Assembly: GCA_014871385.1 (NCBI GenBank)
Contig: CM026424.1
Span: forward strand, 12,681,115-12,745,114
Direction of reading: 5' to 3'
Origin: Ceratodon purpureus
Lineage: Eukaryota; Streptophyta; Bryopsida; Pseudoditrichales; Ditrichaceae
Length of the DNA stretch: 64,000 nt
Of this stretch, positions 1 through 11,886 are shown piece by piece. The notes beneath the pieces are model-generated. The model was not told where the DNA came from and did no database searches. It saw only the letters and a list, made by a program, of their open reading frames with translations. The position numbers and the translations under genes were made by a program. Position 1 is the stretch's first letter; each line of letters opens with the position of its first letter.

Positions 1-1314
1 TGCAACGATGCAATCCATCGTCAAGGACGTGCCACATTGCGACCTCCTAATTCGTCCAAATGCATAACTTGGAATTGAACTTGCTGTGAAGTATTCGAGT
101 GAGTTGGGGGGCGTAGGTAAGCACCCATGAATGATGAGGGGTGGGATCAGGTCCAAATCCGGCCATTTAGTGACGCCAATCATGAATTGCTCTGGAGAAA
201 ACTAATCCATCCGTCTTCGCGCCTCCTACGAAGCTCAATGAGGCTAGTAGGCTAGCTGCCCAGTTGAGGGCGTCGTGGCAGGTCCTCCCCAGTCTCGACG
301 GTACGGTCACGCCAACTGTGGGCTGTTTACAGAGGCCCGCCCTGGCTCCGGCCTCCATTTCTCATGCTTGCTAAACCCCATTCCCCCCCGAGATCAACGT
401 TTCCTGAAAGTTCACCTCCCCTCACCGCACTCCACCCCATCGCAACCACCAGCACCTCCTCGCTCATTCACAGTCCTGATCTCAAGCGCCCAGCCCACGC
501 AGAAACAGAGAAGAAACTAACACGTACAGAGCCGCGGAGCCGCGGGGCGCCACCCAAGCTGCGGGAGCTGGCGATCGATCGATCGAGGCACACGACGAGT
601 CACGACCATCCTCACCTGTCCGTCACCAGGCTCAGGGCGCATCTGAAGAGGAGGAAGCAGCAATCCGCTGCCTCGTGAGGAGCCGAGGACCTGTGCCCTC
701 ACCACGCACCCACCCACCCACCTCTCCCCCCTCTCGCCCAGGCTGGGCCCCTCAGGTATCGCTGCTGACACAAGGTCATACTCTTCCGTTTTTCTAGACA
801 CGACATTGTCCTCTGCCGCGCGGTAGCCGGTAGGCATCCTTCAGGGGGTGGTGGTCGCGGAAGTCGGGCTTTTCAGCCCCGAACCTCTCCTCCCACCCGC
901 TCGCATTGTGGCGGCACGCAATGACCGTTTCTTCGACTGGACAAGCTTCGAGCGTCCCATGTTTGTTAGTTTCACTGTGAGAGTCGCGGGCTCGAGGGCA
1001 AGCTATCGTGTATACCCGCTAAATGTGATCGTAGCATAGTGCATTCCCCTGCGGAAGAAATCAGAACGTGCGTTGAGGGTAGAACTGCTGCGGTCAATCC
1101 GCACAACCGGGCTCACAGAGGGAATTGTCGTATCTCTCTCTCTCTTCCTCGATACTTAGTTACGCTGCGGCGACCAGGCTCCCTTCCCATGCCGTGAACT
1201 CCGGCAAACCTTGGCACTGTCCAAGGACGACGTGCTGTAGTCTGCCACCAACAGTTTGGTATTTGAACAGTATTCCCGGATTTTCCTTAACAATGTGCCT
1301 CCCCCTTTCTGGAC
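1..1314 (+). promoter_or_regulatory. GC-rich leader upstream of AP2/EAR gene copy 1
   Basis: The stretch before the first coding ATG is GC-rich, with a pyrimidine-rich run near 710-735, a GATC run near 573-586 and a TC microsatellite near 1133-1146 whose length varies by one unit between copies. Short open frames such as 364-678 and 848-1039 are present in every copy, but the copies are too recent for that to imply selection. The region probably holds the promoter and the 5' untranslated exon(s). A good-looking acceptor (pyrimidine tract then ATGCAG at 1315-1320) leaves room for an upstream coding exon. No TATA box or start site could be placed. The same leader recurs at about 15397-16708, 29081-30394, 52062-53388 and, inverted, 50154-51480. 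Bases at 887-907 form a variable patch between copies. Confidence 0.4.
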
Positions 1315-3501
1315 ATGATGCAGGAACCAGGTGAACATAGCGGTTTCCAAGCAGGAGCGCGCGGTCGAGCCGAGGCTGACACCCTTCGGAAGGCCATCAA
1401 GCTGCTGGAGCGAGGACGTTGCGAGCCTGATTCTGGCATTTCCCCCCATCAGGTACTCCACTTATTAAGACTTAACATTTTGCGTAAGCTGGAGAAAGGT
1501 CATCGGTACTCTTCACCATCGAAGCCTGGATCACCTGTTTTGGCGCTCGAGACGTGTCCCTGGAACGGTGGAAAGTGGTGCGACGAATCAACGCATCTAA
1601 AAGGGTAATCCTCTAGGAACTCGCACAACCGGGCTGACAACGCAACGTGCAATTTTCCGCAGGTTACCGACCCGCAAAAGTCCAGGGAAGACCTAGGCAA
1701 CATCGCCATCGCCATCAGGTATGTGTATTGCACCGATTGAAACGGTGATAAATGTCGGGTTTTGAAATTTTTGTTTTCGAACAGAACTCATCCAAGCTCC
1801 CCAAAAGAAAATTCCTTATTAGCTGACTCTACAGCCCATATTACAAGGTATTTACTAACTTTCGAAATTTCCACATTGTGTAGGGACTCTGCTGAGTGAG
1901 CCCCCAAGCCTGCAACTCCAAGTTGGCATTGTACTATCATAGCCATACTCTCCTCATGGCTCAGCGACCGTGCAAAGACCCGACTCTCTTCCATCTCAAC
2001 AAGAGCACTGGAAGATTTTCTGCATGGGTCAGGTAAATTACTTACGGTTCTTGTGGTGAGCTTCCCTGGCCTCACGGCGCTGCCGATCACGTACGTGGAG
2101 ATTCTGGATCGATGTTCTGTTGCCTCCCTGGGTTGTGAGACCCATCCTGTACTGCAGAGTTTCTAATTCTCCTCGACTTGGGTGTTTCCAGGAGGCCCAA
2201 CGACGGCAACAAACGTCACTATATCGGGTGCTACACGACCTTCCATATGGCCGCAAGGGCCCAGGACCGGGCCACTCTGAAAATCAACGCCAGAGCCCCC
2301 GTGAATTTTAAAGCATCCGACTATGACGAGGACATTCGGCTGGTAGGATGATGCTGAATTTTGCTCTGTACGCATGTGCCTTCATTGCCGAGTTTGCATC
2401 AATAACCTAGCCGCAAACGAAACACTGCGATTTACATGCAGTACTTGACTTGTGAACACTCGGTTTATCTTAATCTGCCCTGAATATATACAACTTGGTC
2501 TAACGGTGCTTGGCAGAAGTTGGGACAACCATCCACTGATTTATTCTTGGACTTGAATTTCTCTGCACAGAGAGCTGCACATGGCGAGCGAGCATTTTTG
2601 ACAATGCTCCGAAATGAAGCCCGCCCTACCTACAACGTGGTCCTCAACAAATCGCCGTGTAAGCGTAACTAATCCCATACTATCCATGTCACACTTAGAA
2701 TATGTTGCTGCCGAGATGAATGCCACTTCTAATAACAAGCTGCCGACCAATTCCTGTAACAAGCTGTTTGGTTGTGATATATTAGAGTAGGCTCCTCTCC
2801 GGAAGTAGTTGAGTGAGATCACAGTCTGTCGTTATGCTCCACAAGTGAATATTGGTTCAGTTGGACATGTGCTACATTGTGAACTGGGGGCAGGCTATGT
2901 GAAGTTCCAGAACATGGAGAACGACATGGAGGAGCTGCGGCGTGTGACTAAATTCACCATCCAACAGTTTGTCGCTCACTTGGCGACCAATCCCACCCGG
3001 AGTCCTGAAATGAATCAGGCCGCGGAGATCCTGCTGGAGATTTTCGCCACACACACTCCTGGCACTGATGAGCCCCGGATGCCACGTCGAGTGGCAGTTG
3101 CCAGCAGCCCCGAGTTTGACATCTTCGCTCGGGACATTCCCAAGGGGAAGAGGTGATCACGTACACTCCACCCGCTCTTCATTCTGTCGATATACATGGC
3201 TCAACAAGAATGCAGTGCAATCAGAAAATGTCTGCACCCGAGTCTTTCACACATTGGTCTTGCGTCTCATATTACATGCACTGCCTCTTTGCAACAACAC
3301 ACAAGCAGTTACAGTGATAAAACTCCCGGAATCTGTTAACTTCCTGGATTGACATGTCCCTCTTTCCACAGGAGCCCCCGGGCGTGGAGGACGAGAGCTG
3401 CTGGAGGTGGCAGCGAGGAACGCAACAGACCCCGAACCCGCAGTTTCTGCAAAAGGAAACTCGCAATGTCGCATTGTCCGTATAGGCGTCCTCGTTCTTG
3501 A
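1315..3501 (+). CDS. AP2-domain/EAR-motif protein, copy 1 (spliced)
   Basis: Predicted nuclear DNA-binding or regulatory protein; the AP2 family is plant transcription factors, but the activity here is inferred. Exons by phase at GT/AG junctions: 1315-1452, 1663-1718, optional 1785-1847, 1943-2032, 2192-2342, 2517-2658, 2894-3152, 3372-3501. Without the optional exon the product is 321 residues; with it, 342. In 321-residue numbering the AP2-like domain is about 79-134: STGRFSAWV, then YIG, then the helix with AARAQDRA, ending VNF. The usual YRGV start is replaced by TLFHL, so key DNA contacts may be lost. LFLDLNF (154-160) resembles an EAR repression motif. MEELRRVTKFTIQQFVAHL (about 202-220) resembles the linker between AP2 domains. 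The last 42 residues are very rich in Arg and Lys, a likely nuclear localisation signal. Start chosen at the first ATG after an in-frame stop. Only here is the optional exon in frame, because of one extra C at 1797-1800. Residue 147 is Leu; the other copies have Ser. Fairly sure of exons 4-7, less of exon 1. Confidence 0.7.
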
Positions 3502-4870
3502 GGTGAGCGCGCTCGATCCAGGACCTACTCGATCGTCTCTTCTCCCTGCACTCGCTTGACGTTGTCACTGTTTTATAAGCCTGTCAGGAATAGAGAACCG
3601 ACTGAATATCAAAATCGACTGATCAATGTCTCTTCTCTCTTCACCGATTCGGATCCCGAGTTAGGTCCCACTTGTTGGAAGTAGCTCTTCACCTGCTTGG
3701 GCACCTTCTGCTCGTTGATACATTGAGTTTCTCCACGCTATCCTTCGGCATTAGTCGGTATGCTTGATGCGGTCACACCTTCCGGTGTGCAACCTGAAAA
3801 CGTAACGTTTGACAAAATAATCTTCTAAGGCTACCAATTCTGCGTCGTGAGGTTGTTGCGGGTACTATCAAGTCCTAAGTCACCAAGGTCTTTGCCTTCC
3901 CTGGATTGTAGATTGATATGCACTGGTAGGAATTATGATCAATCATACTGCCGGACCTAACAGCTGCAACGTTCTTGCAGGAGCATGGGGGTGCCCACTG
4001 CATTATCAAGATGCCGAGCCGTGGCTGCTACCCATTGAAGTAAAATTGGAGGCGTAGCAGTCGCAACGTCGATGCTGACGAATACTTCCAGACAGTATAC
4101 CGAAGCAGGATTGGAACTAGAACCATATATTTCATGCTTGTATATAGATGGATGAAACATTGAGCGGATTGTGTTGTGAATGCATACCCATTTTGGTCAT
4201 GATGTACTAAATCATAGTTTGGATTACATTGAAAGTGGACATTAATCTGGTATATTTTCAACTCCTTATTATGCCCTAAAGAATAGACATGATACTTTGT
4301 TTTCACTACATGGATTTAGATTCCATTAATGAGAAATTGCACCAACAAAAAATATACAAGAAATTTATAGGCAATATTCTAAATCCATGACCTTTTTGCA
4401 AAATGTTTTACAATGCTACACCCCTTTGAAACCTCTTGAAATTGGTGTACCAATAACTTACATCATGTTCACCACACTAGTATAAAGTTTATGGCCCTGT
4501 GTAGAGCCAATGATTCTTTTCTTGAAAGTGAAGATTGTGCTTTTGAGAGGAGGCGGTTAAATAACTTCAAAGTGGTTCCAAGGTCTTCTAAAGAATGTGA
4601 TGGGACAAATGAATGCATTTTAAGAAAACATTCATGGCATCCGATCATTTCTTCCAAGCTCAAATCTCTTCAATAGAATCATTATTGGAAAACTATAAAG
4701 CAACTTCACAAGCATTTCCGTTGCAAAGTTGTAGCTACACAACATTGATAAACTTTAAAGGAACTATTTTCATCAACTTTAAAGTAGCATGGAAAAGAAA
4801 TGGGAAAAGAGTCTAAGGAATGAAGGAAGAACATTGGAACAATGTAGACTTTTATGAGAGGGTTTATTAT
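3502..4870. other. Downstream flank of gene copy 1
   Basis: 3502-3960 is moderately GC-rich, shared by all five copies, and probably holds the 3' untranslated region; no polyadenylation signal stands out. 3960-4160 is the variable tail (type A, shared with copy 4; copies 2, 3 and 5 have type B, for example 19470-19560). 4161-4490 is AT-rich and not found in the other direct units. From about 4497 the sequence rejoins what units 2, 3 and 5 have at 21897, 35578 and 58759. I see no gene. Confidence 0.6.
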
Positions 4871-4878
4871 AAAATGAC

Positions 4879-5116
4879 CAGGGTTGTCATAACAGACGGA
4901 CATGGGCAAAATTTCCGGACACGGACGGACGGACGGACCGGTCGGTCCGGGGTGAAAATCGGACATATTCTATGAATATTCCTATTTTTTTCTCAAATAT
5001 GCTCGAATCTGCTCGAATATGCTCGAATATTCTCTTATGGACCGGACATGACCCTTAACGGACGGACGAGCGGACCGGACGGACGGTCTGGTCCTTATGT
5101 CCCATGAACAACCCTG
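4879..5116. mobile_element. hAT-superfamily MITE, 238 bp
   Basis: Inverted ends CAGGGTTGT and ACAACCCTG, flanked by an 8-bp duplication AAAATGAC (4871-4878 and 5117-5124). Units 2, 3 and 5 have the empty site (near 22855, 36536, 60247; one base differs). A CAGGG-type end with an 8-bp duplication is diagnostic of hAT. The interior has GGAC repeats (4922-4938) and no coding capacity, so it must have been moved by a transposase elsewhere. Confidence 0.88.
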
Positions 5117-5226
5117 AAAATGACACATCTTAACTAGTAACATTGGATAATGCCAATTGTATAAGAGTGTTGAGCCAAATTTCCACGATTACAATTGATG
5201 AGGAAAATCCTACTTTTAATGTCACA

Positions 5227-5967
5227 GGGTGTAAGCATGGTAAAGTGGACCAGTAAGTGCAATGTGTGATCACTAGAAAGTGAATATGAAGTGTGCTGTT
5301 TTTTGAAGCTCTAAGCTGATTTTGAGCATTTTGGTGTAGTTTTTGAGCATTTTAGTCACTTTTTAGGGTGTCACAAGGTATCTAACGAGCACCTTCATAA
5401 AAAGAACATCTTCAATTGATACTTAATTTGACCACTAGTTCTAAATCATGAAAATAAATTTTTCCAAAGTTTTGATTTCTTCATTTGGGGCCTTCTATTG
5501 TCTTTAGAGGATGTTTTTTCCAATTTGAAAAACAATGTTCGGTGAAAAAAAACTCACTAAAAGTACCGCGGAAGTGACCCTCTTAAAAAAACATCCTTGC
5601 GACACTTTTGGAACCCTAAACCAATAGATGAGTATATGAATTGACTATTTTAGAATACCTCTTAAACATACAGAGGGCCCCCCATCATCAAAAGTGATTT
5701 TTAGATAGTTTTTGATTCTTTTCTAGCCACTTTTTCAAATGGTCACATTCACTTTGCTTGGACTTAAAGCCCTCATACAATAACTTAAAAGTGTCTACTT
5801 TGTATGAAACTTTTCCAAGTTGTACAAAAACAAGTTGAGAATCTATATTAGCAAAAAAATTTGACTTCAATAACATTTTTCCATCACTTTTGCATAATTT
5901 TAGCAAAAGGGCTGAAACTGACAAATAGTTAACCACTTTTTTGATACACTTTACCATGCTTACACCC
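5227..5967. mobile_element. GCACAATAAAG-family element (GTAAGCATGG end variant), 741 bp
   Basis: Inverted ends GGGTGTAAGCATGGTAAAGT and its complement, flanked by the 4-bp duplication CACA (5223-5226, 5968-5971). Units 2, 3 and 5 carry the uninterrupted site GTCACAAATACT. The interior is AT-rich, shares blocks with the other family members listed here, and has no credible transposase frame. Non-autonomous. Confidence 0.85.
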
Positions 5968-5971
5968 CACA

Positions 5972-7498
5972 AACACTAAATATAGTGGTCAATGATAAAC
6001 TATGTTTGTTAACTTGGAAAAGGATATACTATTGTCCAAAGGAATGACCTAGCAATGATAAACACAATATCTACAATCCACCCTCTATAGATGTTACACC
6101 TATAACTTATAAGTGTTAACCCTCTCTAACTATTAACTTTCTTCTACCCCCACATATTGCACTCTATAAATGTTAAATGTTCTATCTTTTAACTAAATTT
6201 GACTTCCCTTCTTTGTAAATTTGACTTTATAAATGTTAACAAATAAAATACAATTATAATGCGGATGATAAAAACTACACATCCACTAACATTCCTCTCT
6301 CTCTCACCCGTGATTTGTAAACTTGATATTGAATAAAGTTTTGATTGGATTTGCAATGTTATGAATAGTATTCTCTAACGAAGACTCTTCATAATTGCTT
6401 ATATTTATAAATGTAAAGATTTATATATTGCTCAAAAGATAATTTTACAATTGTTAATTCTTATCACCTCTATAAAGCATAAATGTTAACTTTAATCCAC
6501 TCCTCAGGATTAGCATCTATAGAGAATGCATTGTACTTCTCAAGTGTAGAGACAAATAATCAAGACAATATGATGAAGACACATTGAAGGAGAAATGATT
6601 GTGCATGTCCCTTCTAGATTCAGCAGACATTCTTCTCAGAGTAGATATTATGTATTCTATGACAGATATCATGACAAGTAATCAAGTCAATCAAATGAAG
6701 AGAACTTGAAGAAATGAGAGTGCAAGGTTCCCTCCTCAATCCAATATGCATCATATCATAGATATAATGAAAAATACTTTTCAAGTCAACGTTATTAAGA
6801 TAGATTGGGAGAATTTGTGTCTAAGGTTGAGTGTGACTTGTAGAATCACATCAGTGTTTCATGATTTGGATATGGTAACAGATAAAAGTTTTGAGGTTGA
6901 AATAAGACAGATAGATACAATGAGATTTGATAAATACAATGAGATAAATCATATGAAATGACAAGAAAACCTACAGTCTACAGAGCAGATACAGCAATGA
7001 TACGCCTAAGTCACATCACTAGGAATCTTACGTATCTTAGTCAAATTCAAACATGCCAGAAGTCTATCATCGCCCTTGACATTTGTCAGATGAGGGTTGT
7101 ACTTGTACTTCAAATTCTTTGCAAAGAAATTTGTTCATTTGCTTTAAAAAAAACAAATAAATAAATAAAAAATAAAAATTCAAACATGCACGTAAGCAAC
7201 AATAGGAATTACATAGTACTATGTCACCCTGAGGTTGCAACTTCAAAGATTTACAGATCTTCAATGAGCTTGTACTTATAGTGTGGTTTAAGAATTGATT
7301 GGCTTGGACGACTTAGCTTTAATAAATTTACTTTGTGATTACAACCTATTATATATAGATGGAAATTTATGGTTCTGGTATGGAGAAGCCAGTGAAATAC
7401 ATATTGTAGGTTCAAACTTAAAAGGCTTGGCATTCCTAATCAACCTTGCTACACAATAGACACAATATATATTAAGTTCTAAGGCATTTTTAATTATT
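5972..7498. other. AT-rich spacer with CTATAAATGTTAAC-type repeats
   Basis: About 6060-6530 holds several copies, in both orientations, of a motif like CTCTATAAATGTTAAC, with an inverted pair at its edges. The same segment recurs in the other units (23060-23640, 36741-37321, 60460-61012), and the motif also occurs in the long inverted repeats at unit borders. One copy of a 22-bp sequence (6206-6227) corresponds to the minisatellite expanded in other units. The rest, to 7498, is AT-rich with no gene that I can support. Confidence 0.55.
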
Positions 7499-7502
7499 GA
7501 AG

Positions 7503-8979
7503 GGGAGGAAGCACAATGAAGTGGACCACCAAGTGCAATTTGTAATCACTAAGAAGTGAATATGAAGTGTGCTATTTTTCAAAGCTCAAATCTGATTTTG
7601 AGCATTTTGGTGGGGGGAAGCACAATAAAGTGAACCACAAAAGTGCTTATCTTTTTTCCAATTTCAGCCCCTTCTGTAAAGACTAGAGAAAGTGGGATTT
7701 ACGTTATGTTGATGCAAAATTAAGTTTGGGATACGGAAAGTAGACTTGATCTTCTTCAACTTCCCAAATTTGTGGAAGAAGATGTTGAGTTTACAATGGA
7801 AAACGGAGACGTCAAAGTCAGGCAAAGTGAATGGTCGTCATTTGGAAAAGTGAACATAACGGTTTAGGGTTTTGTCCAAAATCCTTTTTAATTTCGCGGT
7901 GCACTCTATATGTTTAAGAAGTATTCTAAAATAGTCAATTAATATACTCATTGATTGGTTTAGGGTTCCAAAAGTACCGCAAGGATACTTTTTGAGAGGG
8001 TCATTTCCACGGTACTTTTTGTGCGTTTTTTTTCACCGAACATTGTTTTTCAAATTGAAAAAAACATCCTCTAAAGACAATAAATGGCTCCAAATGAAGA
8101 AATTAAGACTTTGGAAAAGTTCATTTTCATGAATTAGAACTAGTGGTCAAATTAAGTTTCAATTGAAGATATTCTTTTTATGAAGATGTATATAAGATTT
8201 GATACCCTAGAAAGTGACTAAAATGCTCAAAAACTACACCAAAATGCTCAAAATCAGCTTTGAGCCTTAAAAAACAGCACACTTCATATTCACTTGTTGG
8301 TGGTCACATTTTGCACTTTGTGGTCCACTTTATTGTGCTCTCCCCCTGGTGTAGTTTCTGAACATTTTAGTCACTTTTTAAGGTGTCATAAGGTATCTTA
8401 CATGCATCCCCATAAGAGGAACATCTTCGATTGAAACTTAATTTGACCACTACTTCTAAAGGATGAAAATGAAATTTTCCAAAGTCTTAATTTCTTCATT
8501 TGAGGCCCTCTATTGTCTTTAGAAGATTTTTTTTCCAATTTAAAAAACAATATTTGGTGTAAAAAAAGTGACAAAAAGTATCACGGAAAAGACCCTCCTA
8601 CAACCATCTTTGCGATACTTTTGGAATCCTAAATCAAACAATGAGTATATGAATTGCCTATTTTACAGTACCTCTTAAACATACAGAGGATCCCTTTCAT
8701 CAAAAGTGATTTTTAGATAGTTTTTGATTCTTTTCTAGCCACTTTTTCAAATGACTACATTCATTTTGCTTGGATTTAAAGCCCTCATACAATAACTTAA
8801 AAGTGACTACTTTGCACAAAACTTTTCCAAGTTGTAGAAAAACAAGTTGAGAATCCATATTAGAAAAAAAAATTGACTTCAATTACATCTTTCCATTACT
8901 TTTGTTCAATTTTTGCAAAAAAACTGAAACTAACAATGAGCTAAGCACTTTTGTGGTCCACTTTATTGTGCTTCCCTCC
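7503..8979. mobile_element. GCACAATAAAG-family element interrupted by a nested copy
   Basis: Ends GGGAGGAAGCACAAT and ATTGTGCTTCCCTCC are inverted, flanked by the 4-bp duplication GAAG (7499-7502, 8980-8983). Unit 5 has the empty site ATTGAAGATAATAG near 62606. Removing the nested element and its duplication leaves about 738 bp, the standard size for the family. No transposase frame. Confidence 0.85.
7612..8346. mobile_element. Nested GCACAATAAAG-family element, 735 bp
   Basis: Inserted into the element at 7503-8979. Ends GGGGGGAAGCACAATAAAG and CTTTATTGTGCTCTCCCCC, flanked by TGGT (7608-7611, 8347-8350). The host element reads on across the join as in its relatives (GCATTTTGGTGTAG). Nearly identical to the element at 10745-11479. 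Confidence 0.85.
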
Positions 8980-8983
8980 GAAG

Positions 8984-10740
8984 ATAATAGATTTATTCAC
9001 AAAAAGATACCCTCCCTTGTCCAATTTTAATGATTAAAATTAGCCCTTGATAGCCCTAAATTTCTATAACTAGTTCAAGGTGAAAAAAGGCGGCTAAGAT
9101 TCATGGTACAATATGACCTTTATTTTTGGTTTCTAAAAGGTGGCTCAAAAACTTCTAACTTGTATTTAGAGACCACTAAGTTCTTCCATATTTAATAAAT
9201 ATTATAATTATAAGACAACCAAGCTCTTTTGTATCCACTAACTATTTAGAGAGAACAAATAATAGTATAATAAATAAAAAGAGGGGTATCTTCTTGAAAC
9301 TTTTCTTGACTTTACAATTAACTGTAATAAACTTGAAAAACTCTCAACTCGTTTAATAAGTATTATGTATTATTTTGAAATGAAGACGTGTATGTAAATG
9401 TTCAAATTTATTTCTATAGAAGAAATGCAACTTGGCAATTGATGTCACCTTTCGTACTATTTGAACACACATACACAAATTCTCAATTCCAAAAGGAGCT
9501 TGAGACATGGTATGAGATATCAAAGCCTTTTGAATTACATAGAATTGCATTCTTAATTGTAGTTGGAATGTTTGAAAGTTTTCAAATACATATGCTATTA
9601 GGGGAAAATATTGATTACATGGTTAAATTAGAACTGTTACAAGAGCATATAGTGATTTTATATCTTCATCTGAAGGATAGAGCACAAATTATAAGGTTTG
9701 AAAAAAATGTGGAGATGAAATAATGATGGCACAATTTTTATCCATGACATTCTGTGCTGGCTCGTAGGATTTAGCACATGTTGAGGTTAATAGAAAAGTT
9801 ACAACAGATACATAGGTGAATGATTGATTTTCCCATTTATCAAAGAATGTCAAATAGAGACCAAGACAAAAAGTTGGGGTCCTAATAGTTTTTCACTATT
9901 TGAAGCTCTAATTTTGATAAAATTCAAAAACTAATCATATGCTCACAAAGCTAAGCGAGTGAAATAGAATATTCTAAAATTCAAGAGGATCAAAAAGATG
10001 AAGTAATAAGATAAAATGTGAAAATAATAAATTACAGTAATTTACAATTAATGTACTTTACAAGTATATTGACAAGTTTGCCGTTGATATACCACCAATT
10101 ACCATCAATGTATTCTCAATGTGTAAATGCTTGCTTAAGTGTAGGACCTTTCAAGCCATAGAAACCAACTTATAGCCAAAAAAGTGTTGATGAGTACACC
10201 TACTCAATGAAATAGAAGGTGCAAAATTTTCCCTTGATTGTAATTAAAGGCATAGTGGATCAACATGATATTTCTTAAGATTTTTATACCTTTGTCCCCT
10301 TTACTCAACTTTCCAAGCATATAATTTATTTCAAATTTGGTGAGAAATTGAATTTGTGGGAAATGTTTAAGTGAAGACTCCATCTTTTTGTCTTGGTCTC
10401 TACATAGGTTTATTCCTAGGGGAGATCACTTCCAAATGTTACGTAACAACGTGCGAACAAAGATAGGGTCCAAATAAATCTTTGAAGATAATTTTTATAA
10501 ATGATTTACATTAATATAGGATGCTCACAATTCATTACGAGAATAAAAATGAGAATACTCTTGAAATATTACTAATTATAGTAAGAATTATTTTTAATTT
10601 GTAGGGAACTTTTAAATACCCTTTGATCACACGTGATACTCAAAAGATACAAAGAGTAATCTCCCCGAGGTTTATTCATTAATCTCAAGACATACTAAGT
10701 TTTGAAATCTGGTATTGTAGTCAAAAAATTTGAAAATGAT
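8984..10740. other. AT-rich spacer
   Basis: AT-rich DNA; much of it is also present in unit 5 (62606-63540) and absent from units 2 and 3. A 111-codon frame at 9388-9723 is not kept in unit 5, where small deletions (for example near 63259) break it, so I do not call it a gene. Nothing else recognised. Confidence 0.5.
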
Positions 10741-10744
10741 TGTG

Positions 10745-11479
10745 GGGCGGAAGCACAATAAAGTGAACCACAAAAGTGCTTATCTTTTTTCCAATTTCAG
10801 CCCCTTCTGTAAAGACTAGAGAAAGTGGGATTTACGTTATGTTGATGCAAAATTAAGTTTGGGATACGGAAAGTAGACTTGATCTTCTTCAACTTCCCAA
10901 AGTTGCGAGAAAAGATATTGAGTTTACAATGGAAAACGGAGAAGTCAAAGTCAGGCAAAGTGAATGGTCGTCATTTGGAAAAGTGAACATAACGGTTTAG
11001 GGTTTTGTCCAAAATCACTTTTAATTTCGCGGTGCACTCTATATGTTTAAAAAGTATTCTAAAATAGTCAATTAATATACTCATTGATTGGTTTAGGGTT
11101 CCAAAAGTACCGCAAGGATACTTTTTGAGAGGGTCACTTCCACGGTACTTTTTGTGCGTTTTTTTTCACCGAACATTGTTTTTCAAATTGAAAAAAACAT
11201 CCTCTAAAGACAATAGATGGCTCCAAATGAAGAAATTAAGACTTTGGAAAAGTTCATTTTCATGAATTAGAACTAGTGGTCAAATTAAGTTTCAATTGAA
11301 GATATTCTTTTTATGAAGATGTATATAAGATTTGATACCCTAGAAAGTGACTAAAATGCTCAAAAACTACACCAAAATGCTCAAAATCAGCTTTGAGCCT
11401 TAAAAAACAGCACACTTCATATTCACTTGTTGGTGGTCACATTTTGCACTTTGTGGTCCACTTTATTGTGCTCTCCCCC
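10745..11479. mobile_element. GCACAATAAAG-family element, 735 bp
   Basis: Ends GGGCGGAAGCACAATAAAG and CTTTATTGTGCTCTCCCCC; duplication TGTG (10741-10744, 11480-11483). Unit 5 has the empty site GATTGTGATGAATTT near 63561. Its right half is the one found in the chimeric elements of units 2 and 3. Confidence 0.85.
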
Positions 11480-11483
11480 TGTG

Positions 11484-11855
11484 ATGAATTTACATTTCAA
11501 ATACCACAATTTGTAGCTATGAAGAAAGGTAATAAATTGGCTAATGAGAATATACAGCTGACTTCTTTAGCTCCATTTCATTTCTTTAGTCGGATGAAAA
11601 CAAAAGTTAATCCTTCAATAGTAATGAGCCATGAGTCATGACCATTTGTCACCAAAAACATTCCAAAAATTGACTTTTAAAATCAAGTATAGCATAAGAG
11701 GTTTACGACTATCCTTGAAGCTTTCTTTGTGGCATCTTCAATTGTAGGATTCTACCAAGTTGGCTTCTAGGAGATCTCTCATAAAAGGTTTTAATAGATA
11801 TGACTACAAAGAAATCTAGAAGATTGTAAAGTTTGAAGTAAGAAACACTGCAATG

Positions 11856-11886
<31 letters not shown>

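Noticed and set aside
517-837. 106-codon minus frame and the overlapping plus frame 364-678 in the GC-rich leader
   Set aside because: Compositionally biased, overlapping on both strands, no domain, and conserved only because the units are recent copies.
9388-9723. 111-codon plus frame in AT-rich DNA
   Set aside because: The matching sequence in unit 5 (about 63030-63340) has small deletions that break the frame, so there is no sign of constraint.
10985-11100. TTTAGGG words resembling the plant telomere repeat
   Set aside because: Only isolated single words inside a transposon family, not a tandem array.
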